A stretch of DNA of 64,000 nucleotides from NCBI GenBank assembly GCA_028564675.1, contig JAOVVO010000280.1, positions 1-64,000 of the forward strand, in the 5' to 3' direction. Below are positions 12,470 to 25,450 of this stretch, one piece after another. Position 1 is the stretch's first letter. Each line of letters begins with the position of its first letter. The stretch comes from Onchocerca lupi (taxonomy: Eukaryota; Nematoda; Chromadorea; Rhabditida; Onchocercidae). The notes beneath the pieces are model-generated. The model ran no database searches, was not told the DNA's origin, and saw nothing but the letters and a program-made list of their open reading frames with translations. A program made the position numbers and the translations under genes.

Positions 12470-15400
12470 TTAAGAGTCAAAACTACTCCCATGCAAATAT
12501 TTCTGGGAGCTAAAAACTTTTGCAAGAGCATCGGCACCAGCGGAACCAATCAAAGGCCTACTTGGATGAAATGCAACGGTCATCACAGCACTATCAAACT
12601 TCTTGCGATGTGCCGCAATCTCCTAAAAATAAAAATAACTTTAATATAACCATCTTCAGACACAAAATTTTGACATTTAAAAATCTAAATTTATCTTTGC
12701 ATAATAAAGTTAAAATTAAATTAAATCAATTTATTCCAATAAAAATTAATGATTAGAATGTTCATGCATAATAAACTACCTGTAAACAAATTCTTTTCTC
12801 CATATTCCAAAGACGCAGAGAACCATCATGACTACCGGAAAGCAAATAAAGTCCATTAGGATCAATAGCCAAACATGAAATTGCTTCAACATGTGCAACA
12901 GTTCCATGAATCATTTTGCCTAAAATAGCAACATATATTTGAGAAAGTAAACTTCATACTTGCAAAGTTAGCCTGTACAATAATTGATATGACTAATATC
13001 GACCTCTTATTTTAAATTATGTCTTCCTTAATGAGCATTTTATCCATTCAAGCATAAAAAAGAAAACAAATTCCAGATTATCAGAAACTCACATAATGAT
13101 GCACTGATATAAAATGCTTTTACACTAATCTCAAAAAGACTAAGGAAAGCAACAATCATAGCAGCAAGCGAGAAATAATCTGGAACATACTTTTATTTAG
13201 GTTAAAAACCTTTAACTCATGCTCAGGATAAACTGAAGGCTTCAACCTTATGATTAAGATTTCTCAAAAAGCCTTTCTCCAAAAAAAAAAAAAAAAAAAA
13301 AAAAATCCTAATACCAGTATTGTTATCGAAGTATCGTATTTTGCGATCATTACTAGCAGTTAAAGATACTGACATCGTTGGGTGTGACAAAATTTTCGTA
13401 ATAGTTCCAGCATCTTCTGAAAAAGTTAAAAAATGTATTGGTACCGACTAAACTTTATTTTGAAAAGGAGAGTTTCAGAACTATTGCAAACTGATATCAA
13501 ACCTTTAGAAAATAATTATGGAACATATTTTAATTTAGAACTAAAAATTTTCAACTTATGTTCAAGATAACTAAAAACTATTAAAATATATAACTTAAAA
13601 AAAAATATAACTGAAAACTTTTAAAATATTATATTTAATATAATGGTTTTCCAAAAAGAAGTCCAGGTACTCTCTAAATCCATAAAATATTTTCATGAAA
13701 TAGCAACCAACAGAAGAGATGTCTCGAATTTAATTTACAGCGGAAAAATAGTAACGAATGATTTAGAAACATACCATCACCGAAATCAAATGAGAGCACA
13801 TTGCAACCGGTCTCGATATCAATGATTGAAGCATACGATAATGTATAAGCTGCTAGCAGTTGCTGTGGTTCAGTTGAAACGAAGTCGACTGATGTTGGCT
13901 TAATATTTGGCAATGCAGCGGCAAAAGACTTGACAAGTGCATCCGTATTTCCTTAAAATTTACTCGTAATACATCAATATTATAAGAGTTTTTAACTATT
14001 AATATAGGTACCAATGGAAAATCTGCTAACCGTTCGTTAAATCTTATGAATAGCATAACTGTGAGATTACTATTTAAAAAATCGACAGTTTCAAACTATT
14101 TTCAATATCTCGCTATCAAAAAAAAGTGCAAGATCAATGGCATCTCAAATAAAAACAGACAAATGCAGACAATGATCATTTAAAAAAAAAATCACCTGGT
14201 TCCCAGAGTTTAATAGTTCCATCAGCAGAAGCACTAACGAGACGATTATCGGACGAATGAAACGCAACCGACCAAATTGCACTGCTATGACCTTTCAATT
14301 TCTCGCATAGCACTTTTGAGTCTGCAAACAATTTTATAACTCAATTTACAATAAAAAACGAAAAGAACTGCCAGACACAAGCCTCTTAAACTTCCGAAAC
14401 AACCACAATGACAACAATTAAGATTGCGGCATAGTAAGTAATCTAAATAGCATGATTTACAGGATACAACTTCAAACAAGGAACTCCTAAAAGTGAAACT
14501 TCTGCAATTTTATGGTTCGACAGATTTTAAAAGGAATAAAATCATACCGTATGGTTCATATATATCAGTATTAATTGATGGTACTGACCAACAACACACA
14601 ACACCGTCAAAACCACCGGTGTAACACATGTCACCTGTTGGTGACATATCCATTGAAAGGATCGGTCCACTGGAAAAAGTAACCACTTGTCAAATTAACA
14701 AAAAATGTATCAGTAGAAAACAAGATACCAATTAAATTTCAAGTAAGATTACATACTTGTGTCCACGGAACGTATAAGTTGGTTCCAATTCAGTGATTGC
14801 GGATTGTGAATGTGCCGAGATCTGATCTGTAAAAGTCAGTAATATATAATAAACTTCAGATTTGAAAAAGTTACATAAAACGACTTCATTTCTCAGTATC
14901 GCTTTATACATATAGTTGCATTCGAAGACTAATCCATACAATAAATCATAGCGCATTACAGCACAGCCAAATAAATGGAAAAATTGCAAACTTACTTTCT
15001 TTTAAATCCATTTTCATACCGCTACTGCCAAGATTCCACAGCTTCGCCGTGCTGTCTTCACTTGCAGTAATAAGCACTGGCTCAACGGGATGGAACTGCA
15101 TGGCGCGAATGCTATCGAAATGTGAGCGCAATGTAAATTTCAAATTCCACCGAATGTTCGATGTATCTTCGTCTGGCTGAAGCATACTTCAGATTTTGTA
15201 GATATCTATTCGAAAAATATGCTATAGAATGCATCAAAAAATGCTTATTTTCAGATAGCAATATGTGGAAAAATTAAGAGACCTGAAGAAAAATGTTTGA
15301 TGTTAGACAAAGATGAAATAAAAAAGAAAGTGTAACTAACAATAATGAAATCATCTTTAATGTCAACATTTCCTTCATCAGCAATTCCAAGAGCTGCATT

Positions 15401-18400
15401 AATATCCATGAATTCTCGCTTACTTTTATTGCCGAAAAATTGCTGGACATCATCTGTAAAATAAAAGTAAAAAAAAAAGAACAAGTGATAAAATCTATCT
15501 CATTTTCATTTATGATAAGTTCCAGAAAAAAGACCAATGACGTATGCAAAAGTCAATGTTATCATACCATTTTCTCACCATGATATTTTCCAAGTGGGCG
15601 AACGAGCAGAAATGGACAAACAAAAATAAAGTTTTTTTTTTTTCTGCAAACAAACAAAATTCAAACATGTTTGGAAAACGCAACTCACCATCAGATGCTT
15701 CTTTTTTGACATCATCCGATCCTAAGCGAAGCTGATGTAGCGGTCCTCTACCAGATAAAGAATCACTTTGACTATTACTACGTTTTCTTTCTTGTTCCGA
15801 CCTAGGAGGATGTAAATACATAGTTCTTTAGAATGCAATCGAAATTTTAGAAAAATTTTCCGCAAAAGCTACTAATGAAATGCTTACCTGAACTTTTCCT
15901 TCATCTGATCAATAGCACGTTGATTGATGCTCCATTCGCCACTTCCTTCAGATCGTTTTCTACTAATATCTGTTTTCTCATCTTTTAAAAATGAAAACTC
16001 TCCAAGCGCATCCACTGTTTCCGGATCAAGAGAATCCTTTTTGTATTCCTTTCTTCCTTTTTCATCATCATCCGAATCACTATAATCGCTGTTGGAAACA
16101 ATAAGTTTTCTAATATATTTTTTGGTTTTGAATTTGAATTTAAGCTGAAATTTTAGTATACATCTTAGTAATAATAGATATCCAAAGAACTCGTAATATT
16201 GAAAAAAGAAAAATGAAAGCACTACCTATCGTCACTTCCAGCTGGTGCAGAATTATCTCTTTTCTTCTTCCGAAGATACTGAGCAGCTTCCATAACAGCT
16301 CGATCAGTATCTTGAAGAGCCTTTACAGCACTCTGCCGGGAAGCACTGTAGCATGATAAGAGCATAGTAATCGGAATTTGCATGATTCGGATGTTTTTAT
16401 GTAAATATCCTTTATGCTTAATAATTCATAAATTTCAAAATGTTTCTATATCACGTATTAATTTTTCAATTGAATCCTTTAGTTTTAGTATTTTGGATGT
16501 GATAATTTTTGCATGTGATATTGATAAATGACACTATGAACAGGTAGAAACTAATTGCGAAAAACAATTCAACCAGTAAGCAACATTACTTATTAGAATC
16601 AGCTTGCCAGTCCGAATTTGACACCAATCCTAATAAATTTTTGGCCCGAAAAGATCGAACATCCAAAATCGTTTCACTATAACCAATTTCCTGAAATGCA
16701 ACAGAACATATAAAATTTTGCACGATGCTAACTTAAACTTTTCAAGCGCTAATTGCATAGAACAAATGCTAATATACCAACCTGTAAATATTGTCTCAGC
16801 AAAGCTCTCGCATTACGAAAACTGGAGGCACTATTACATTGCGAAGCGTACGCATCTACATCAAGAGAAACTTGTTCAGTAGACTCTGAAAACAAAGTTC
16901 GGAAATTTCTATTTCCTAAGTGCCAGATGATAAGAAACATACAAACTGTGATTCTTGAATTTAATTTGAATGTTACATATCAGCTCCCCAGTTCAAGCTC
17001 ACTTTGCATAAATTATACCTGCAGCTTCATCTGGAGTCAGTTCGTCTTCTGGTTTATCCTGACCATTGTGAGTTAAACGATAATTTTTAGCTCTGAAAGG
17101 GAATATATAGTATCAGTAAGTTAATGCATTGCATTATTATAAAAAATATTGAAAAAATGAGTAGATCAGCTATGAATTATCTGGGAGAATTACATAACTC
17201 TCATGGGTGAATTTATCCCTAGAGAAGCCTCGCGATTCAACCGAACACTGCTTGTTAACTTATTGGAATGGATTCAATTTTCCGTCTTTTAGATGGAATT
17301 TAAGCAACGATATATCTTGAAATTTGAGTAACAATCTTTCTAATTAACAGTTAAGTATTCTTGCGAAGTAAATCAATAATTAAAACGTGTCAGAAGCATG
17401 AATAACAAAGATATGATTCAATCATAACATTATGGAGAAAAAATTTTTGAACGATAACAAATCCAGTAAAAATCCGACCGTTCTTGTTTTAAACTATATT
17501 CAAGCATTTTTATGCGTCGGATTAGATCGGCCTTTAAATTTTCTTGTCCCTTCCGCTCGCCATGAAGGAAGCTTATTCGTGCCTAAAACAATCGGGAAAA
17601 CTATGGCGTATAGTATCAGTATCTTAAATGAGAAAGTTATAACGCTTGAAATTTTTTTTAGAGATTCAAAAAAAAAACCTGCAGTTCAGCTCTCTCTATT
17701 TCCCACTGTGCCCGATCCATTTCATAGCGGCTCCATTCATGTTGCAAGTAATGCAACACACCGTGCATTGTATATGGTATTTTTCGTGACTGTAACATAG
17801 TTGCTCATCAGAGCAATGGATGACAGCCAAAAGTTATCTATATTTTAGAAATTAGTCACACGATACGATGCAGATATGCTTGCTTTTTATGATTATAAGG
17901 ATTGCATATCTTGGAAGTCGAATGAGTTATCATAGCAAAAAGGATACCAGCAAAAAGTTGAAAGTCGAAAATAGAAATCAATATATAATTTTCCCCGCAG
18001 ATATCGATATATAAGACAATTAATGTTTTTGCTTGTTTATCTGCAAATTAAATATGAAGAATGAGCATCTACCTGCTCGTCTCCTTTACAATCGAAAGCA
18101 TTTGAATCTTGCTGAACATCGTGTAAAGGATATTCATTATTGCTCATATCTTCGTTGATGTCTGTAATAAACCTTATTAGAATACTTTTTCTAAAGATAT
18201 TTTTGGTCTAATTCATTTTTAACGTAAAACAAAACAGTTCGAAAAATATTCTTTTGAAATGAATTCAGTTAGGATTATACATTTTTATAAAAAAAAAATA
18301 TTTAGTTGCACTGAACATACCTAAATGCGTGCGTAATACAGTTAAATTTAGCATAAAATCCATAAATTTTGTCTAAAACATTCATATGAACGTGATAAAT

Positions 18401-18514
18401 GATATGCAAAGAAAAAATACGAAATATAAGATACAAACTTGTATCAGTTCTTTTTGATGTATCAATAATGTTGGAATCTCTCTGAGCCAGACTGGAGTTA
18501 CTGATGTTAACCAT
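12470..18514 (-). CDS. cash-1: Striatin (STRIPAK B'''-type PP2A regulatory/scaffold subunit)
   Basis: Complete 19-exon gene, 2277 nt, 758 aa. Exons in coding order: 18439-18514, 18073-18161, 17679-17789, 17479-17582, 17019-17092, 16782-16885, 16590-16690, 16226-16345, 15888-16088, 15689-15801, 15341-15453, 14996-15176, 14757-14826, 14548-14669, 14196-14321, 13775-13951, 13315-13416, 12780-12919, 12470-12622. All phases agree. The start ATG has an in-frame TGA shortly upstream. Residues about 64-92 hold the striatin signature (HYLQHEWSRYEMDRAQWEIE: caveolin-binding/coiled-coil start), continued by KADLIRRIKMLEYSLKQER. ARALLRQYLQEIGYSETILD (about 180-200) is a second conserved block, followed by an acidic linker (SDDSDYSDSDDDEK). 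From about 408 to the end lie WD40 repeats, including FTLRSHFDSIRAMQFHP, LKGHSSAIWSVAFHSSDNRL, LLSGSHDGSLRLWNME and SAGADALAKVFSS. Human striatins are about 710-800 aa, so the length is normal. Striatin scaffolds PP2A-A/C with GCK kinases and MOB4 in STRIPAK. The symbol follows the C. elegans striatin homologue. Confidence 0.96.
13281..13305. repeat. Poly-A run (25 nt)
   Basis: Uninterrupted A run (poly-T on the coding strand) in a striatin intron, directly after the donor of the exon ending at 13315. Confidence 0.9.
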
Positions 18515-18902
18515 CGTCCACCAACATCACATACTCTGCCTTGCAGCTATTCACTCTCACCTTTTTGCTTTTTTTTTTTTCAGTTAAAATGACTAAAAAT
18601 GTGTTCGTTCCTTTGAAAAACTCTTTCTGCGACAGAAAACACAGGAAATGCGAAGACTGAAAAATAAATTTTGACAATTTGAGATCAAGAAACCAAAATT
18701 GGAAACTTGCAACGTACTATAACAATATTGATTGTCCATCTATAGATTACGCAATTTCAGTTATACCTGGAACTCACAAAATATCCAAAAAAGGAAAAGA
18801 AATGGAAGCATCAAATAACATTCCTCACTGGTTCAATGAATGACTGGATCTCTCAAAGATTCGATGAAACATGTACATTTTACATAAAACATTGCAATCT
18901 GA

Positions 18903-19015
18903 ACTTATATGTATTCAAATTTTAAATTTTGCTAATAGTGACTTATACTTATTCAAAATTTAAATTTCCTAGTAGTGACTTATATTTATTCAAAATTTTA
19001 AATTTCTTAATAGTG
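18903..19015. repeat. 37-38-bp tandem repeat, three copies
   Basis: Units 18903-18940, 18941-18977 and 18978-19015. Each begins acttata and ends with tagtg after an AT-rich core (ttattcaaaatttt-like). They differ by a few substitutions and one length change. The array is upstream of striatin on its minus strand; no function is evident. Confidence 0.8.
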
Positions 19016-21248
19016 GAACGTCTTATTTACCGGAACAAAACAAATTTTTCGGCAAATAGAATATACAGCTAGAGTTATAAAAATGAGATTTCAGGATATA
19101 TTACTCTGTAGGAGAGTAGCTGACATCGATAAGACTAAATGCTGGAAATCTGCAAAAGAAGCCAGTTGAAATTAAGCATAATTCATGTGCACTTACTTTG
19201 TGAAAAAAAAGCTAAATGGTTTCCTTTCCTGACTTCTTCGTGAATATTTCTACGAAAAACATGGGAACGAAATATGTTTCTCAATGTCGCAGAACTCCAT
19301 CTTTCACTTAATTTCAGAATGCAGAGAACAGTTTTATAGGGAAATCCCAGTAAAAAAAAATGAACTCACTGAAACCAGATAGTATCATTAAGCAGAAGGA
19401 ATTTCGAGAAAGCAATGGTTATATGAATTTACAATGCGAAATCCCCATAAAAATAAAATTATGGTTACAAAGTTACTTATACCTTTAACTTAAACATTCC
19501 TTGTGGCTTTCTCAATGTTCTCAGGTTTCCCACTTGAACTTTCCTTACTGCCCACTGACCATTGAAATCATATTGGCAGTTCAAAATATCCCAAAAAGTG
19601 GAAAAAAAAATCACTAACTCAAATTCCACTTCAAACCCTTCAAACAGGTAATTTTATAAAGCGTAATAGAAACAACAGGAAAAATTATGAGGCAAAATCA
19701 TGACAGGCAAGTGGCCTTTCATAATTTCCCTCATACTTGGAGATATAAAATAAGAGGCAAGATGAATGAGAAAATGGTCATGGTGAAAAAAAGACAAACT
19801 GAAGTTCTTAGTAAAGGAAATCTATTATGCAAAAATACTTTTGAAAACAGAATTCTTCAAAAAGTGGCTGTAGAAAACAATGTAAATGACATTATTCTGT
19901 TAACTATTTTTATATAACTGCAATCTTTGCTGAAATAAATGCAAGTAAAATAATTCTCAAATGTTCAGTTGATTGCTTTTCGTACGGACAACAGATCGTT
20001 ACAAAACATTAACTCAACTGGAATAAACTTTATTCAGAAGTCAAAAAAGGAGAATGAACGCCTGCAAAATAAGCAACCTTATGTATGACTGAATAGAGAC
20101 TGCCTGATGCATCAATAATATGCTTTCATCATTCTGAAATTGAAAACCTCGTGTTGCTACTAATTTAAAAAACGTATCTTACATTATTATGCAGATTAAT
20201 TTTATCGTACATTCATTATATTATCTACTTATTTGACTAACTGAAACTATTATCAATGGTTGTTTGACCAAAGCATATCTCTATAAATTGAAGAAATGAT
20301 ACTGCAAAGCTTGCAATGATACGAATCTCAGAAATAACTACCAAAAAAATATTTAGAAAATGTATTAGGATTAGAATTGAGACCGATTTTCAGCAAGGAA
20401 TATAAAGAAATATCAATAGAGATAATGTTGTTTCTAAGTTATAAGAGTACTTTGTACGAATCATGAGACAATGCCCCGAGGTAATGTTTAATTAAAATAA
20501 ATTTTCGAAAAATCTCCGATTATTCATTTACTACGCATACTTCAATTAGTGTATCTAGATCAAAATCAAATAAGTAAAACATGCCGAAAGAATCTCAAGC
20601 TATATTATTTACTATCAAGCAGTGCTCAAAGACAGCTATGAGAAGAGATAAAGAGAGAAATAGAGGACGAAGAAGTTAGTAATTTCAGATAAAGAACTTT
20701 CAGGAATATTTCACTGCGAAGTAATCTTTGGTAATCAATGTAAAATAAGCGTTTAAGTACCTGAAAAGACACATCGCTTAAAACCTCATAAACCTAGCCT
20801 ATTTTAAGATGGTTGAGTGATTATTACAAGGGATAAACATAAATAGTTATATTTTACTAATACAAACATAACTATGTTATAACCTAACAGCGACTACAAT
20901 TTTGAGTGGAATAATCAGGACTTCCCAGAGTGAGGAATTCCAATAATATGGAGGAAGAAACTGTCACCAGGAAGAACATTCCGATAACCCAAACCCTGCA
21001 CACCCTAACCTCCAATGAATTACAAGACGAACAATATGCAGTGCAAAATCCGATTTTGAACAAAGTTCGGACTTGATCATTATGCAAATAAAACATCTCC
21101 CGAAAGGCATCGTGTCCTTCAGTCCTCTGAGAGTAATTTCCTGTTTTCACTGGTTCAAAGGCCCTGACATGAAATATGACAAAGGAAACAACAATGATTG
21201 GTAGCACACTTATCACTTCCTATATCCACTTGATGTCTTCCGGTGATA

Positions 21249-21273
21249 GCGATATACCGCATGCGTATATCGC
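21249..21273. repeat. Short inverted repeat
   Basis: Arms gcgatatac and gtatatcgc (9 bp, perfect) around a 7-base centre cgcatgc, in a GC-richer island upstream of the exon-like segment 20884-21219. It could be a protein-binding palindrome or chance. Confidence 0.5.
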
Positions 21274-23014
21274 CAGGTGATTTGTTTCCCGTTACTTTCC
21301 ATTCAGTCTATGACTCGGACGGTAGTCATCAGGATGATTGAATTTCGTTTAAAAAGTCGTAAGAAAGGGAAACAATGAAAGCGTAGAAGGAAGGCGAAAA
21401 GATTGTCTTCATTAAAATTCGGTTCTCCCGAAAAAGGTGCGACTTCGACTTCTGGAATGGTGATGAATTTATGAAATGAAACGATATACATCGACAAAAA
21501 GTCTGAACAATACAATGGTTTCACTTTACGTTCGCCTTTTCAACATCTTCGGGATGGATGAATCCCAATTCAGTGACAACAAGAATTTCTATAACCAAAC
21601 TGTGTTTGAAAATGAAAGGTTGATGAATTTATTCATATAAACAAATTCAAATCCTTGGGTTTTTTATGAATAAAATTAATGAGGATAGCATGAAATTAAT
21701 GAGATTAATTTAATGCAGTTAGCTTTCACGAAAATAGGATTTAATTCATTCGCAGTGCAAAGGTACCAATTCTATCTGCTATAATCATTATGAGCGTGAT
21801 CTATTTGCGCTGTTGATAATAACAATAGGTTGATGTAGGATGCGGAAGTATGTGAGATAGAATGATACGAAACTGTAAGAATAAAGCGAGAATTAATGAT
21901 AAATTTATAATAATTCAAGTCAACAAGCGCTGCTTTTGAAATGGCAGAACCAATCAAACATTGAATAAACTGGCCCAAAATTTTAAAACATTCATTAGCT
22001 ACTTGGTCATATTATTTCGATTGTTAGCTTGTGTGTCATCAATCATAAAAGCGGAACATTTGTTGGTTTGTCTGTCAGTGAAGTCCAAACTGACCACTAC
22101 TTGACATTGTAAACTTTATTACTGAGACATATGATGATGTCGCTCACCAAATAAAACACTGTATTTGAAGAGCGATATCAGATATTCTTAGTTATGAAGA
22201 AAAATTAAAATTATCGTTCAGTTCATTTGTTGCAATCTGACCACTACAGGTGAAAGCCGAAAGATTTCAAATAGCGTCACGACAATAAGGCGACATAGTT
22301 TCAAAGGGGCGATAAACACGTTTACTGCCAAAACGCCCTAATTCACAACAAGTAAAGTAAGGCCAACCAATCATGAGGAGACTGATTGTAAGCAGGTAAG
22401 AGAGAGTAGTCCCGAAAGGATTTAAAAGGTCAGGATTTGGAGCTGAAGTTCAGTTTCAAAAACGACACAGACCGACGCAACAATAGCAGCAGCAAACCGA
22501 CAATTCAATGAACTAATACTCATATGAGCGACAAAGATAAGAATAACCCGGTGGTTATTTTTCCTGGATATTCTCTGATAATTGTTTATTACGAAGTTTT
22601 ACTCTTCCATCAATTAATAAAACTTTCTCAACAGGATTTATCTCGTCAGAAGAGACATAGAAGACTTTTCTGACACCTATTGCTGACCTAGCTGAGTTAC
22701 GATAGCAAGAAGAAGCAATCTCCAATCCAGTCAGATTACAATTCGATCAGATTTTTCCCCCAACAACCACTGCTCTTTTATCGGCAGTTATTTTCTTCAT
22801 TTCTTAAAGTCCGCTGACATCTTTTCTTTTTCTTTCGCTTTAACACATGTAAACTGTAATTCATTATTAAATATCCTCTGTGTGAAATAAAAATTACCAG
22901 TACGGAATAAGATCTCGTCTTTTAGTATCAAAATAATAGGTAATTAAAACAAAATCATGAACTTAAGTCAGTTGAATATGATTTTAAAGAGAGATTTGAA
23001 AATGGAATAGCTGC

Positions 23015-23039
23015 AAAAAAAAAAAAAAAAAAAAAAAAA
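23015..23039. repeat. Poly-A run (25 nt)
   Basis: Uninterrupted A run in intergenic DNA. Confidence 0.9.
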
Positions 23040-25450
23040 TCGGCTATAGATTTTTCTTCAGACGTCAATTTCTTATCCGAGAGAACTATATTTTATCATA
23101 AGGACCAGCTTACTGAAAAACTTTTGAATGATTAGAAAAAAGAAAAAAAGACAAGGAACACAATCGAATGAGAACAAATGACATTAGGTAGCATTATGGC
23201 TGAAAGTTTTTAGCAGGTAAATTAAAGATGATGAGAACTGCTGCAATTTATTTTATCTTAAAAAATTTTGTCTATTTCTCTAAGTCGTGTGAAATATGCT
23301 AAACTTAATTTATTAAATTGCTTTTTTTTTAAGTCATTCAGAAACGAAGGTCACCAAAATCAAAAGCAAAGCAATCACCGCCCGCAAAGCTTTTGGAAAG
23401 GAATTATTTACTGTTATAGGTCTATTGTAATTGAGCTGAAAGTGATAATAAGCTTCAAAAATTAGTATTTGTAGCGCGTTCATACTGAAAATTTTGGTGG
23501 AAATTGGATCAACTTACTATATTGATTTTTCTTGAATCAAATTTATTAAACAATGTGTAGTGAATTGAAGTTGTGATTGTTTTTAATTGATTCAAAATTG
23601 TAAATGAAAGCAATGCAAGGTTGTTTTTCTAAGTAAGAATCGTCAGTTAGTTATATTTTATGATAAAGTTCCATATAAAGCGAAATAGCTTACTCATTAT
23701 TTTTTTATAAGCTGCTTAGCTGGTCAAAGTTTTTTGTCATTAATAAGTATTTATAGGTCCTAAATTTTAACTTGCGTAATGGTACTTAAATTATTAAAAA
23801 AAAAAAAAATGAAAGTATTGAAACAATGTAATTCTTCTTTTGAATAAGAGGAAAAATTCTAACCTTAAATTCAGTTTCTTCGATTCGTTGAAATATGTAG
23901 CATTATAGTTAAAAAGATGTAATGCGAAATGTTCATTTCTCGGTAAAATGCGGGACTATATAACATGAGAAGGTGCTATCACAGGCAATTCAAAGTTCTT
24001 AATCTAGCTTTTGAAAATGATGCTTACTTGCAACATGTGTAGGAGCGTATATTTCTTGAATACTACTGGAATAATTAGCTAGCACAAATTATTGCACTGA
24101 TATAATCAAACAATGAGTCATCATTCCCTTCTTCCTTTTCATCTTATTCATCTCAATTTTATGAATTTGCTTTTGAATTTGTTCAAAAAGGCATCATGCA
24201 AGACGACTTTGAAATCTGGCAAACAAAAAGTTGAAACACCAAATCTCGGATGATCCGAAATCTGTGGGAAATAAACGTTGCAGATGTCGTTGCACATCGT
24301 CAACCCATCCTCTAGATGCCTTGCGGGGCTTTTATTTGCATCACTTTTACGACAGTTTGGCTCACTGAATTCCATTCACCAGTTGAGATGAGCAAGTGGG
24401 ATGAGATGGACTATCTTAGGCATCTTAGAAAGCAAGTTCGTTAATGATACTATCTCAGTGTCATAAAAAGGGACGAGGAAGCTTCTTGGCTGTCGATAGC
24501 TGCGAGTGATAGTGATTACCAGCGTTTCCCTCTATTTCCTTCCACTTAACTCATCTTTATTCATTTTATTATTTCTGTTTCTTTTAATGGCTGTTTCTAA
24601 AGGGATGCATCTCCTTTAGGTATAATTATTCTTTATCAGAATAGTAATGCTGTGACTTGCATAGTCTGTTCGTTTATATAAAACAGATAAGTCATTTAAA
24701 GTATGTTGAGACTTTACGTAGTACGGAATTTTTAAGAATTTTTGTACTTGATCACTTTAATCCTTAATTATAAAGATAGAGATTCGAATAATTCGCAACG
24801 TCACCACTGCTCCCCATGTTTCACGGATATATCATGCGGGTAATGCATCAACACTTAACCTAAGATTTGCTGTCAGTGGTGTTTATTGAGGAGTACTTTC
24901 TGGCTGGCTTCACTATTTTCACTTATTCTCAGATGTTATCGATTAAACTCTTCCTTCTGTCGGAAGATGCAATCCATTTCAGGGATAATGCCATAGCAGC
25001 TTGTGGCACATTATGACATCAATATTTTTTAGATTTCTGTTTAAACAAATAGAAGTGAAGTGCTGTTGATTGAACTTTTTTTGAGAACTTTGCTTATTTT
25101 TATGCGTTTCACAGGAATTATCTCTCATCTTCATATCTAAGAGTGAAGAGATATTTTATGATTTGACTTCTTACGGATCGATGTGTTTTTTACTCCATTC
25201 TCCTATAATGAGAGGAAAAATATAGCAATATAATTTAATAATACATCGAAAGAGTTAAAGAAAGAATATGAGGAGTCATCTATGAAGGCAGCGGAACAAT
25301 GAGGAATGCGGAACAGCCCAAAGAAGAAAGAAAGATTTGATAAGAATTTTTTACATGAGAGTTTAAGCCATGCAAGCATTTAGATCAAACTTGAGCTGAG
25401 CTTACTGCAGTTGAACTAGTGTCATATAGTCTTGTTGATTCCGGGTACCT

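Larger units (their letters stand above)
18515..25450. other. Long stretch without a supported gene; several exon-like islands
   Basis: This holds the region upstream of striatin, mostly AT-rich. GC-richer islands lie at about 20.9-21.55, 22.24-22.56 and 24.18-24.56 kb. Exon-like segments that I could not join into a gene are these. Minus 20884-21219: 112 open codons after a gatatag acceptor, with a hydrophobic start (ISVLPIIVVSFVIFHVRAFE) and a Cys-rich middle. Plus 22524-22673: ATG start MSDKDKNNP, 49 aa, about 100 bases after a tttaaaagg. Plus about 23344: a strong ttcattcag acceptor followed by basic residues KRRSPKSKAKQSPPAK. Minus 24148-24375: true ATG, 75 aa, with NCRKSDANK and CNDICNVYF. 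None matches a family I recognise. Confidence 0.35.

Noticed and set aside
17432..17800. 122-codon plus-strand open frame
   Set aside because: It is the antisense of two striatin exons (17479-17582, 17679-17789), which match the striatin N-terminal domain in phase.
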